Assembly (NCBI GenBank): GCA_026397495.1
Contig: JAPLUS010000060.1
Span: 1-7,507 of the forward strand
Length of the DNA stretch: 7,507 nt
Source of the DNA: Candidatus Zixiibacteriota bacterium
Lineage (GTDB): Bacteria; Zixibacteria; MSB-5A5; GN15; PGXB01
Direction: 5' to 3'
The notes under the pieces are model-generated. The model was not told the DNA's origin. It did not search any database and saw only the letters and a program-made list of their open reading frames with translations. The translations under genes and the position numbers were made by a program. Position 1 is the first letter of the stretch; the number at the start of each line of letters is the position of its first letter. Below are positions 1 through 7,236 of this stretch, one piece after another.

Positions 1-1056
1 TCGGGATATGGTCTGGGCCGATAGAGCGGGGTAGCTTTTTTGATATAGGCCATTGTATCTTTGTAGGAAATGATTCACAAGAAGCGGAACATCCTCTGGC
101 CGTTGACGCAGGGGGGGCAAGTATATGGTAATCTCATTTAGTCTATAAAAAAGATCATCCCGGAATCGTTGTTGACGGATAGCATCTTCAAGATTCTTAT
201 TTGTGGCGCAAATAATTCTGACATCGACATGAATATTATGGATACCGCCTACTCGGACAAATTCCTGTTGTTCCAAGACCTGAAGCAATTTCGATTGCAA
301 TTCCAAGGGCATATCTCCAATCTCATCAAGAAAAATACTCCCCTTATTAGCTACCTCGAATCGTCCCGGTTTGGTCTTATGGGCGCCTGTAAAAGCTCCT
401 TTTTCATATCCAAAGAGTTCGGCTTCCAAAAGATCATGCGGAATAGCGGCGCAATTCACTTTGGTAAATGGTTCCTCGGCTCGTCCCGAGAGCGAATGGA
501 GCATCCTGGCTACAATCTCTTTTCCTGTCCCCGACTCCCCTCTTATCAAGACGGTCAATTCCGAGCCGGCTACCTGCTCAATGACACCTTTTACCTGCGC
601 CATCTTAGGCGAATCGCCAATAAATTGCTCATATTGACTACGGGATTTTAATTCCGATTTGAGATTTTTCAACTCTTGTTTTAATCTGCCTTTTTCAAAG
701 ACGGAATTGATATGGATTTCCACTTCCTTGACATCAAAAGGCTTATTGATAAACTCCGCTGCCCCAAGATGCATCGACTCAACAATGTTCTTGGTCTCGC
801 CATGCCCCGAAAGCATAATGACATCAGGATGACTGGGAAGTCTGCTTAGTTTCTCCAAAACCTCCAAACCAGACATTCCGGGCATTTTGATATCAAGCAA
901 AATTAGATTAGGCTTTTCTGTGGAAACCATTTGAATCCCTTCAGCCCCGTCCCCAGCAGAGACAAACTCAAATGAAGAAGAAAGCGCCTCACTCAATATC
1001 CAGATAACCTTCGGGTCATCATCAATGACTAAAATTTTAGGTTTATCCGTTTTCAT
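1..1056 (-). CDS. NtrC-family sigma-54-dependent response regulator (C-terminus beyond window)
   Basis: I translated this from the ATG at 1056-1054. It stays open for 352 codons to the left edge, so it is partial. Residues 1-120 are a receiver domain, with acidic pocket D12/D13, phospho-acceptor D55 (LILLD), S83 and K105. A charged linker (about 120-140) leads to an AAA+ sigma-54 interaction domain from about 144. That domain shows Walker A GESGTGKE (173-180), the sigma-54-contacting GAFTGA loop (220-225), Walker B IFLDE (241-245) and the FRDDLFYRLN arginine-finger region (298-307). By family, phosphorylation of D55 drives ring assembly, and ATP hydrolysis remodels the sigma-54 holoenzyme. 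A Fis-type DNA-binding domain is expected next but lies outside the window, so targets cannot be inferred. The start has no evident Shine-Dalgarno (the bases before ATG read ATTCCT), but no other in-frame start exists just upstream. It follows two histidine kinases, its likely phosphate donors. Class assignment is firm; the pathway is unknown. Confidence 0.95.
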   Translation of the reverse strand, partial: MKTDKPKILVIDDDPKVIWILSEALSSSFEFVSAGDGAEGIQMVSTEKPNLILLDIKMPGMSGLEVLEKLSRLPSHPDVIMLSGHGETKNIVESMHLGAAEFINKPFDVKEVEIHINSVFEKGRLKQELKNLKSELKSRSQYEQFIGDSPKMAQVKGVIEQVAGSELTVLIRGESGTGKEIVARMLHSLSGRAEEPFTKVNCAAIPHDLLEAELFGYEKGAFTGAHKTKPGRFEVANKGSIFLDEIGDMPLELQSKLLQVLEQQEFVRVGGIHNIHVDVRIICATNKNLEDAIRQQRFRDDLFYRLNEITIYLPPLRQRPEDVPLLVNHFLQRYNGLYQKSYPALSAQTISR

Positions 1057-1116
1057 AGGAATTGCTTTGCACTTTTTACATTTATCGTCATTGAACTGAA
1101 AAAATCAACCCCATTT

Positions 1117-1132
1117 GGCATTTTTTGTGCCT
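1117..1132 (-). promoter_or_regulatory. Candidate sigma-54 (-24/-12) promoter for the NtrC-like gene
   Basis: On the minus strand the site reads AGGCACAAAAAATGCC. The consensus is TGGCACG-N4-TTGCW. The site has GGCAC at -24 and TGC at -12, with exactly 10 bases between the GG and GC dinucleotides, the invariant sigma-54 spacing. Mismatches are A for the first T, A for G after GGCAC, A for the first T of TTGC, and C for the final W. It points toward the regulator gene, and transcription would start about 50 bases before the ATG at 1056. That gene encodes a sigma-54 activator, so autoregulation is plausible. The site lies in an AT-rich gap where chance matches are possible, and no experiment backs it. 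Confidence 0.5.
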
Positions 1133-1137
1133 TTTTT

Positions 1138-1151
1138 TGCAACTATTTGCA
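1138..1151. repeat. Perfect short dyad TGCAA-N4-TTGCA upstream of the candidate promoter
   Basis: The plus strand reads TGCAACTATTTGCA: two 5-base arms in perfect inverted orientation around CTAT. It sits between the stop of the REC-GAF histidine kinase (1155) and the candidate -24 element (1131). It could be an operator half-site pair for a dimeric regulator, or a weak hairpin in the kinase transcript. The stem is too short and AT-rich for a convincing terminator. TTTGCA also occurs at 1066-1071 and 1136-1141 as well as within the dyad (1146-1151), but the region is AT-rich. Confidence 0.3.
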
Positions 1152-1154
1152 TTT

Positions 1155-3287
1155 TTATATGGGAAGATAGAGGGTAAAATCTGTCCTCTTTCCATATTCT
1201 GATTCCACTTTTAGGGTGCCCCCATGAGCGGCAATGATCCTTTCGACCACAGAAAGCCCCAAGCCAGTACCAGTTGGCTTTGTAGTATAATACCTTTCAA
1301 AAATTTTTGATAGATTTTCCTTTTTTATACCGTGCCCATTATCGGAAATAGTAATGGACAAGTAATCGATTTTCTTGAAAGGAGGACGGCCTATGCAGCC
1401 ATATACCTGTATCCTACCCCCTTCATCCATGGCATCCACTGAATTAAGGAATAAATTAAGAAAGACCTCCAAAATCTGATTCTTATTAAGAGGAATATTC
1501 CAGCTGCAGCCTTCATAATTTTCGCTAAAAACAATCTCCCTTTTCTTAAACTCCGGCCCCAGAAGCTCGGCCGCCCGCCCGACGATATTCCTGATATCCA
1601 CTATTTCGGTTTCATATTTATGCGGCTTTGAAAAATCAACCAACTCTTTCACAAGTTCATTAAGGCGGTGAATCTCCTCTTCAGCCATTTCAAAAAATTC
1701 TGCATCCTCGGCAACCTTTGGCCATTTCTCTCGCAGAATTTGAATCCATCCCCGAATATTGGTCAGCGGTTTTCGAAGGTCATGCGAAATTTCTGATATC
1801 ATATTCCCCATGGTCAACAGCCGGGTAGCATTGAGGAGAGCTTTTTCGCGCTCGTAAAAACCGGATGCCTGCGAAATAATTAAGCGGGCCAAAGAAATCT
1901 CCTGTCCGGTATAGGGACGCCCGCTTTTTGAGCCGATGCAATAGATATGACGAAGCTCACCTTCCTGCAGAACCGGCAGGGCCGTAAAATTTACGCCGGG
2001 TTTGGGGTAGGCCGGGAAATGAGCCAATTGCTCCGCCAAATGGCATGAAATACCGGCGATATCCTCATAGTTAAGATCGTCCAACTCAAGCCCTTCAATA
2101 ATGATTTCCTCATTCTTAACACGCTCAAGATTTATTGAGCCGCTATCGGTAAGAGGAATATTAGTTCCTACCACCCCAACCGGCTTGAGAATTCTGCCAA
2201 TTGGTTGCCACTCAAACCAAAGGGCATAATCAAGCGGCATAAGCTTTTTTAAATATTCGAAGACTGCTTGTCGCATCGCCGACACGGAACCCACGGTTGA
2301 GAGTTTCTGCGATAATTCAAAAAGGATTGCGAATTCCTTTAGCTTCCGAAGATTATTCTCGAACTGGCGGGCATCATCTATGGCCATAGCGGCTTGAGAT
2401 GCAAAAGTTGTCAGAAGCTTGAGATCGTGTTCATTAAATACTTCTTCCTCTCCCTTATTGGCCATATTGATAACCCCGAGGACGCGATTGGTTACTTTTA
2501 GAGGGACACAAAGAAGGGAAGCGGAACTGTACCTCTCTTTGTTGATTCTTTTGAATCGTTTATCCTTTTCCACATCCGGTACAATCAGGGGAGCGCCCGA
2601 TTTGGCAACATATCCGGCAATAGAGGAACCCACGGGGAGTTTGACTTTTTCTGTCATTTTTTTATCGAGGCCGAGGGAAGCTTCAATGGTCAAGTATTCC
2701 CCGGTCGGATCAATAAGCATCAGCGATCCTATCCCCGCCTGTGTTACACCAGCCGCCAGAGCTAATATTTTATCTAACAGCTCTCTTATATTGGCCGTAG
2801 ACCCAAGCGACTTACCGGCCTCATAAAGGGCATTGATTTCTTGAAGGCGGTTATGGAGATGCATATTGGCTTGTTTTAGATCTTCCAGCAATCTTGCGGT
2901 ACCCAGAACAGTCGCTCGTTTTTCAAGACCTCTTTTTATCAATATCTCCAGCTGGGAAAATTCTACCGGTTTTAGCAGGTATTCAAAGGCCCCCATCTTT
3001 ATTGCCTCCACGGCCGATTCTAAAGAACCATAGCCGGTCATGAGAATAACAATAGTTTCCGGTGAGATTTCCCTCACAATCTTGAGAATTTCAAGTCCCG
3101 AAGTGTTTCCCAGTTTAATATCAGTCAAGATTAAGTCAAATGATTCTTTCTTCAATTTGGCAATGGCTTCTTCGGCGGTGCCGGCAGTGGTCACATTATA
3201 TCCATGATCGGAAAGAAGCTCATTAAGAGACTTGCACATTCCTGCTTCGTCATCAACGATTAATATTTTTTCAGATGCGCCAATCAT
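1155..3287 (-). CDS. Hybrid sensor histidine kinase, REC-GAF-(GAF-like)-HisKA-HATPase, soluble
   Basis: This 710-residue protein begins with a receiver domain (1-120): acidic pair D12/D13, phospho-acceptor D56, T84 and K106. A helical linker (about 125-155) leads to a clear GAF domain (about 155-305, including the SLLCVPL and GVINMANK strands). A second, divergent GAF-like segment follows (about 315-480). The kinase core has H-box SHDLRKPLTN with H502, N-box around N611/N615, G1 box DNGHGI (649-654), an F-box-like FERYYTTK and G2 box GTGLGLSV (673-680). All catalytic motifs are intact. No signal peptide or membrane helix is visible, so it should be cytoplasmic. The N-terminal receiver means it can itself be phosphorylated, which suggests a relay position between kinase 1 and the NtrC-like regulator. 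The ATG at 3287 lies 17 bases inside the end of the upstream kinase gene. It is preceded by a purine-rich GAAGAG with a 4-base spacer, supporting this start and coupled translation. The ligand of the GAF domains cannot be read from sequence. Confidence 0.93.
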   Translation of the reverse strand: MIGASEKILIVDDEAGMCKSLNELLSDHGYNVTTAGTAEEAIAKLKKESFDLILTDIKLGNTSGLEILKIVREISPETIVILMTGYGSLESAVEAIKMGAFEYLLKPVEFSQLEILIKRGLEKRATVLGTARLLEDLKQANMHLHNRLQEINALYEAGKSLGSTANIRELLDKILALAAGVTQAGIGSLMLIDPTGEYLTIEASLGLDKKMTEKVKLPVGSSIAGYVAKSGAPLIVPDVEKDKRFKRINKERYSSASLLCVPLKVTNRVLGVINMANKGEEEVFNEHDLKLLTTFASQAAMAIDDARQFENNLRKLKEFAILFELSQKLSTVGSVSAMRQAVFEYLKKLMPLDYALWFEWQPIGRILKPVGVVGTNIPLTDSGSINLERVKNEEIIIEGLELDDLNYEDIAGISCHLAEQLAHFPAYPKPGVNFTALPVLQEGELRHIYCIGSKSGRPYTGQEISLARLIISQASGFYEREKALLNATRLLTMGNMISEISHDLRKPLTNIRGWIQILREKWPKVAEDAEFFEMAEEEIHRLNELVKELVDFSKPHKYETEIVDIRNIVGRAAELLGPEFKKREIVFSENYEGCSWNIPLNKNQILEVFLNLFLNSVDAMDEGGRIQVYGCIGRPPFKKIDYLSITISDNGHGIKKENLSKIFERYYTTKPTGTGLGLSVVERIIAAHGGTLKVESEYGKRTDFTLYLPI

Positions 3288-4665
3288 AATTCTCTTCTTT
3301 TTGTTCTATCGGCAATTTAATCTCAAAACATCCCCCGGTATCGGTATTGTAATATTCTATCGATCCTCCATGATTACGAATTATTCCACTGCAGACCGAT
3401 AAACCCAAACCCATGCTACTCCTGTTTTCTTTGGTGGTAAAAAATGGCTCAAAGATATGCGGGATATGTTTTTCATTTATGCCCGGCCCGGTATCTTTAA
3501 AGCGAATTTTAATCACGTGGTCAAGCGAAGTGACGATAATCTCTATTTCGCCCCCATCTTTCATAGCCTCCTTAGCATTAATCAGTAAATTGATAAAGAC
3601 CTGCTTTAAACCATCGGGCCAGGCCATTATTACAGGCAAGACCTGATTGGCTGTTAGGGACAACCTGATTTTGTTTTCCTCCATCTGACGGTTCATCAGA
3701 GATATAACTTCGCCAATAATTTTAATTATGTCGGTGCGAATGAACTTAATTGCCCGCGGCCTGTGAAAATCAAGCAGCTGGCGAACAATTACGGCTATGC
3801 GGTCAATTTCCCGACCAATGACGCCAATATACTCCGAGGCTTTATCGTTCTGACTAATACTGCGCTCGACCAGCAGGAGATAGTTTTTAATAATGCCAAG
3901 CGGATTATTCACCTCATGGGCGATTTTGGCTGATAAATCACCCAAGGCGGCCAGTTTCTCTGATTGCAGCAGTAATTCCTGAGTTTTCTGCAATTTATTG
4001 ATAGCTTCCGTTTCCGATTCATATAGTCGGGCATTTTCAATAGAAACAGCCGTCTGGTTAGCTAAGACTGAAAGAAATTCAATATCATCGTCCTGATATT
4101 GTCGATTGGAGACTTTGGCAGAGATGATCAGAATTCCTCGAAGTTTGGTTTGAAAAATAAGAGGAACCACCAGGCCGGCCGGGAAATAATCGGTAAAGCT
4201 GCTATCATCCGTAGTCGTAAACTTCCTTCTGATTTCATTTACTTGGATCGGACGATTTAGGGCCGTAATATAATCGCCAAAATTACCCTCCGGGTTAATC
4301 GATATTTCCTTTGGTGGAAAGGGGGGTGCCCCCTTAGCCCGCGCCAGCTGGAATCTTCTTTTCCCCACTTCCAATGGCAAGTAAAGAGCCGCCTTGGCGG
4401 CGCCCATTTGCCCCATTGAGGTTAGCACAAAGGAATCAAGCAGAGTCTGATAGCTTAGGACCGCATTGAAATTCCGGCTTAACTCAAAAATTGTATAAAG
4501 GTCATATATTTTTCGGCGTAGTTTCCGGTTGACTTCGGTCAGCTCCATCAATTTTTCGCTGATTTCGGTCTTGAGCGCTTTTACCGATTCTTTTGGCTGT
4601 TTTTTATTCCCCTTCTTATTTTTCATAGATTTCATTTTGATGGGCGATAAATTCGCCCACTCCAT
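3271..4665 (-). CDS. Soluble GAF-domain sensor histidine kinase (NtrB-like kinase core)
   Basis: This is a histidine kinase of about 464 residues. The N-terminus is lysine-rich and likely coiled-coil. A GAF sensor domain follows at roughly 50-215 (FPAGLVVPL and LRGILIIS are typical strands), ending in the signalling helix SVLANQTAVSIENARLYE. A HisKA domain carries the H-box KIAHEVNNPLG with phospho-acceptor H250. The HATPase domain shows an N-box (FINLLINAKEAM), G1 (DTGPGI), F-box (FEPFFTTK) and G2 (GLGLSV). No membrane helix is visible, so sensing is cytoplasmic. The start is uncertain. A TTG at 4683 and ATGs at 4665, 4635 and 4626 are all in frame and all inside the end of folC. I chose 4665 because a GGA sits 7 bases before it, while the ATGs at 4635 and 4626 have no Shine-Dalgarno-like sequence. 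Against it, the overlap with folC is 50 bases, compared with 20 or 11. The next gene, a receiver-containing kinase, overlaps its 3' end, so the two are likely partners. Confidence 0.92.
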   Translation of the reverse strand: MEWANLSPIKMKSMKNKKGNKKQPKESVKALKTEISEKLMELTEVNRKLRRKIYDLYTIFELSRNFNAVLSYQTLLDSFVLTSMGQMGAAKAALYLPLEVGKRRFQLARAKGAPPFPPKEISINPEGNFGDYITALNRPIQVNEIRRKFTTTDDSSFTDYFPAGLVVPLIFQTKLRGILIISAKVSNRQYQDDDIEFLSVLANQTAVSIENARLYESETEAINKLQKTQELLLQSEKLAALGDLSAKIAHEVNNPLGIIKNYLLLVERSISQNDKASEYIGVIGREIDRIAVIVRQLLDFHRPRAIKFIRTDIIKIIGEVISLMNRQMEENKIRLSLTANQVLPVIMAWPDGLKQVFINLLINAKEAMKDGGEIEIIVTSLDHVIKIRFKDTGPGINEKHIPHIFEPFFTTKENRSSMGLGLSVCSGIIRNHGGSIEYYNTDTGGCFEIKLPIEQKEENYDWRI

Positions 4666-5908
4666 AGTGTGATCCACAGACAATAATTATATCGTCAATT
4701 CCGGCAGAATTAATCAGCTTTCGGGCGGCCATGGTGATAGACGAGGAAATGGACAATTCGGCCTTACTACCGCGGAAGAAAAGATCCAGTTCTTTCGGAT
4801 CAGCACTGCGATGGGTAGCCAGAGGCGCTATCTCGACTCTCCTGGCTATCGGTTTGAGATAGGCGATAGATTGTTCATGATCCTTATTTTTTACAAGACC
4901 AATAACTATGTCGGCTTTTCGTCCCGGATATAATCGTCGAAAGCACTCCGCCATCGCCCTAAACCCTGCCGGATTATGACCAACATCGAGAATGATTGTC
5001 GGTTTTCCTTTATTCTTCATTATTTGAAATCTTCCCGGCCAATTGGTCAATTTCAATCCCTTCCTGATATCCTTGGCATATACCCTGAATCCCGACTCTT
5101 TAAGAATCTGAATTGCCCTAATTGACAGAGCCGCATTTATAATCTGATGATGGCCGGGCAGGGAAGATTGAAGGTTGTTTAAGGCTAATTCATGGTGGTG
5201 AAAATGGAACCTAAAATTCATTTTGGAATGGGAAAAATCCCTTTGCGAGAGAATAACCAGGGGCGCTTTCTTTTTCCTGCTAACACGGGTAATTTCTCTG
5301 GCGGCAGGAGGGGGCAAAAATCCAATAAGAATCGGAATATGTTCCTTGATAATGCCGGCTTTTTCGGCGGCGATTTTTCTGAGGGTATTCCCCAGAATAT
5401 CAATATGATCATAAGAGATATCGGTGATAATTGACAGTCGTGGAGTCAGGGTATTGGTGGCATCCAATCGCCCGCCCAATCCGGTCTCAATTATGGCAAT
5501 GTCGATCTTTTGATCGGCGAAATAACAGAAGGCCATAGCGGTACAGACTTCAAAAAACGTAAGCTTTTTCCGAGAAATAATTCGTCGATATTTATTGATA
5601 AAGGCAGTTATATATCGCTTGGAAATAGCTTCATCATTTATCCTAATCCGTTCACGAAAATCAACCAGATGAGGAGAAGTATAAAGGCCAACTTTATATC
5701 CGGCCTGACACAGCATAGAATCAATATAAGCGGCGGTTGAACCCTTGCCGTTGGTGCCGGCAATATGAACCGAGGCAAATTTCGATTGGGGCTTTTTGAC
5801 GGTATCGAGGAATTCCGAAATATTATCCAGCCCCAATTTCATTCCAAAGAATTCCCGTGACAGAATAAATCGCAAGGCCGATTTATAACCGCCGTATGCT
5901 GTTGGCAT
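4616..5908 (-). CDS. folC: Folylpolyglutamate synthase / dihydrofolate synthase
   Basis: This 430-residue cytoplasmic Mur-ligase-family enzyme ligates glutamate to folates with ATP. In many bacteria the same protein also joins glutamate to dihydropteroate. The N-terminal FGMKLGLDNI (21-30) is typical. The P-loop is AGTNGKGST (50-58), followed by YTSPHLVDFRERI (76-88), ETGLGGRLDATN (141-152), DHIDILG with H168, and EKAGIIK (182-188), whose first lysine (K183) is the likely carbamylated residue of the family. Next come LPGHHQIINAA (250-260), WPGRFQ (290-295) and DVGHNPAG (308-315), linking the central ATPase domain to the C-terminal ligase domain. Length matches the family. Monofunctional and bifunctional forms cannot be told apart by eye. 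The gene starts 3 bases after accD stops, with only a weak AGAG-type ribosome site inside the accD end. The accD-folC order is common in bacteria, which supports both calls. Confidence 0.96.
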   Translation of the reverse strand: MPTAYGGYKSALRFILSREFFGMKLGLDNISEFLDTVKKPQSKFASVHIAGTNGKGSTAAYIDSMLCQAGYKVGLYTSPHLVDFRERIRINDEAISKRYITAFINKYRRIISRKKLTFFEVCTAMAFCYFADQKIDIAIIETGLGGRLDATNTLTPRLSIITDISYDHIDILGNTLRKIAAEKAGIIKEHIPILIGFLPPPAAREITRVSRKKKAPLVILSQRDFSHSKMNFRFHFHHHELALNNLQSSLPGHHQIINAALSIRAIQILKESGFRVYAKDIRKGLKLTNWPGRFQIMKNKGKPTIILDVGHNPAGFRAMAECFRRLYPGRKADIVIGLVKNKDHEQSIAYLKPIARRVEIAPLATHRSADPKELDLFFRGSKAELSISSSITMAARKLINSAGIDDIIIVCGSHYGVGEFIAHQNEIYEK

Positions 5909-5911
5909 AAA

Positions 5912-6763
5912 TTATCTCTGAAAATATCTTAAGAGAAGAGTCAGAGTCTCTTTTAATTGACTCCGTTCAACTATTTTATCCAGAAACCCTTTATCGAGGA
6001 AAAACTCTGAAGATTGAAATCCCGGAGGTAAGTCTTGTCCGATAGTCTGTTGAATAACCCGCGGTCCGGCAAAACCTAAAAGCGCCTTCGGCTCGGCGAT
6101 AACCACATCTCCCAAAGAAGCATAACTGGCCATAACCCCGGCTGTAGTTGGATTGGTCAAGACCGATATATAGGGGATTTTTTTCTCCGCCAATACCGCC
6201 AAAAGCGCCGCTGTTTTAGCCATCTGCATAAGCGACAATATCCCCTCCTGCATTCTGGCGCCGCCGGAACAGGAAACAATAACCAGCGGTATATTTCTAT
6301 CTATAGCGCGTTCAATTGCCCGGGCTATTTTTTCCCCAACCACCGATCCCATCGATCCGCCAATAAATTTAAAATCCATAATGGCAAATGATATTTCAAG
6401 AGAATCTATTTTCCCAATCCCCGCTATAACCGCTTCATTTAGTCCCGATTTTACCTGTGCCGCCTTTAGTCGATCGGAGTATTTTTTTGAATCTCGGAAT
6501 TTGATCGGATCGGCGGATTGCAGATTGGCATCATATTCCTCCAGCTCCCCGTTATCAAGAATTATCTTGATATATTTGCCGCTGGAAATCCGGAAATGAT
6601 ACCGGCAACTGGTACAAACCCAGAAATTGGATTCAAGCTGTTTGGTGTAAATTATTTCTCCGCAGGCAGAGCATTTGGACCAGAGTCCATCCGGTATCTC
6701 CTTGCGCTCCTGACGAGTCAATCCCTCTTTAGCTTTTCTAAACCAATCCATGTTTTGGCTCAT
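5912..6763 (-). CDS. accD: Acetyl-CoA carboxylase carboxyltransferase, beta subunit
   Basis: At 283 residues this matches the usual AccD length. With AccA it moves the carboxyl group from carboxybiotin on AccB to acetyl-CoA, giving malonyl-CoA for fatty acid synthesis. The N-terminal zinc ribbon has four cysteines, C31-x2-C34 and C50-x2-C53. The crotonase-like fold follows, with GGSMGSVVGEKI (135-146), the acyl-CoA/oxyanion segment SCSGGARMQEG (164-174), LTNPTTAGVMASYASLGD (202-219) and EPKALLGFAGPRVIQQT (224-240). The end, PPGFQSSEFFLDKGFLDKIV, is typical. The segment usually written LTDPTTGGVTAS carries N204, A208 and M211, a mild departure. The ATG overlaps the rimI stop as ATGA, with a GGA 5 bases upstream. 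accA is not in the window, so the alpha subunit must be encoded elsewhere. Confidence 0.97.
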   Translation of the reverse strand: MSQNMDWFRKAKEGLTRQERKEIPDGLWSKCSACGEIIYTKQLESNFWVCTSCRYHFRISSGKYIKIILDNGELEEYDANLQSADPIKFRDSKKYSDRLKAAQVKSGLNEAVIAGIGKIDSLEISFAIMDFKFIGGSMGSVVGEKIARAIERAIDRNIPLVIVSCSGGARMQEGILSLMQMAKTAALLAVLAEKKIPYISVLTNPTTAGVMASYASLGDVVIAEPKALLGFAGPRVIQQTIGQDLPPGFQSSEFFLDKGFLDKIVERSQLKETLTLLLRYFQR

Positions 6764-7236
6764 TCATTTCCGAGAGTCTTAATCATAACCACAGCATCTT
6801 CATCTGGAAATCGATAATACCCGGGTCTTCGGTATAATTGCGTAAACCCAAATTTGCCATATAAATTAAGGGCGGCCGTATTACTTGGCCGCACATCAAG
6901 AAAAATATAGTCACATTCCGCTCTGTCAGCGATTTCTAAAATACCATTTAATAAAATTTTGGCAACTGATTTTCTCTGATATTCCGGGGCAACTCCCATA
7001 TTGGTCAGGTGGGATTCACCGGCGCCAACTATATATCCGGCGTAACCGGCTACAACACCATCAGTTTCGGCAACAATAATACCACGACCCATCCTGTCCA
7101 ATTCCTCCTCAAAAGCCGCCGTTGGCCAGGGATCAGAGAATATCATATTTTCAATAAGAACAATCCGGCTAATATCGGATCTTATCATTGGTCTGATGAC
7201 AATATTAATGCTATTCCCTTTGAGATGTCCGGTCAT
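6760..7236 (-). CDS. rimI: Ribosomal protein S18-alanine N-acetyltransferase (GNAT family)
   Basis: This 158-residue protein has a single GNAT domain. RimI acetylates the N-terminal alanine of ribosomal protein S18 using acetyl-CoA. Visible family marks are IENMIFSDPWPTAAFEEEL (28-46), the beta4/acetyl-CoA loop LTNMGVAPEYQRKSVAKILL (77-96), FLDVRPSNTAALNLYGKFGF (112-131) and RRPGYYRFPDEDAVVM (136-151). Two positions differ from the textbook pattern. The pyrophosphate loop Q-x-x-G-x-G/A has S90 for glycine. The site aligned with the catalytic Glu103 of enteric RimI is D114, while the general-acid tyrosine is kept (Y126). The ATG overlaps the upstream tsaB-like stop as ATGA and has a GAGGG ribosome site with a 4-base spacer. 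tsaB-rimI adjacency is common and supports the name, but a related GNAT with another protein substrate cannot be excluded. Confidence 0.9.
   Translation of the reverse strand: MTGHLKGNSINIVIRPMIRSDISRIVLIENMIFSDPWPTAAFEEELDRMGRGIIVAETDGVVAGYAGYIVGAGESHLTNMGVAPEYQRKSVAKILLNGILEIADRAECDYIFLDVRPSNTAALNLYGKFGFTQLYRRPGYYRFPDEDAVVMIKTLGNE

Noticed and set aside
111..117. Run of seven G (C on the coding strand), a possible phase-variation tract
   Set aside because: It encodes the ordinary L-P-P-L of sigma-54 AAA+ domains, and the frame is intact on both sides. A slippage switch in this conserved place is unlikely.
169..651. Plus-strand open frame of 160 codons
   Set aside because: It lies wholly opposite the NtrC-like regulator, whose minus-strand translation carries clear REC and AAA+ motifs. 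The plus-strand product resembles no family I know, so it is a shadow.
1117..1138. Terminator-like GGCA/TGCC hairpin followed by seven T on the plus strand
   Set aside because: The stem is only 4-5 pairs with a T-rich loop, and no plus-strand gene ends here. The same bases are better explained as the minus-strand -24/-12 promoter candidate.
2419..2826. Plus-strand open frame of 135 codons
   Set aside because: It is opposite the GAF domain of the hybrid kinase and is serine/proline/leucine-rich in the way antisense frames are. There is no independent support for it.
4321..4333. GGGGGG-TG-CCCCC self-complementary stretch
   Set aside because: It is inside the GAF domain coding sequence of the first kinase (A-K-G-A-P-P), and its loop is too short to form a full stem. 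No regulatory role is suggested.
5218..5412. Minus-strand open frame of 64 codons inside folC
   Set aside because: It is out of frame within a conserved folC region, rich in proline and lysine, with no gene context of its own.
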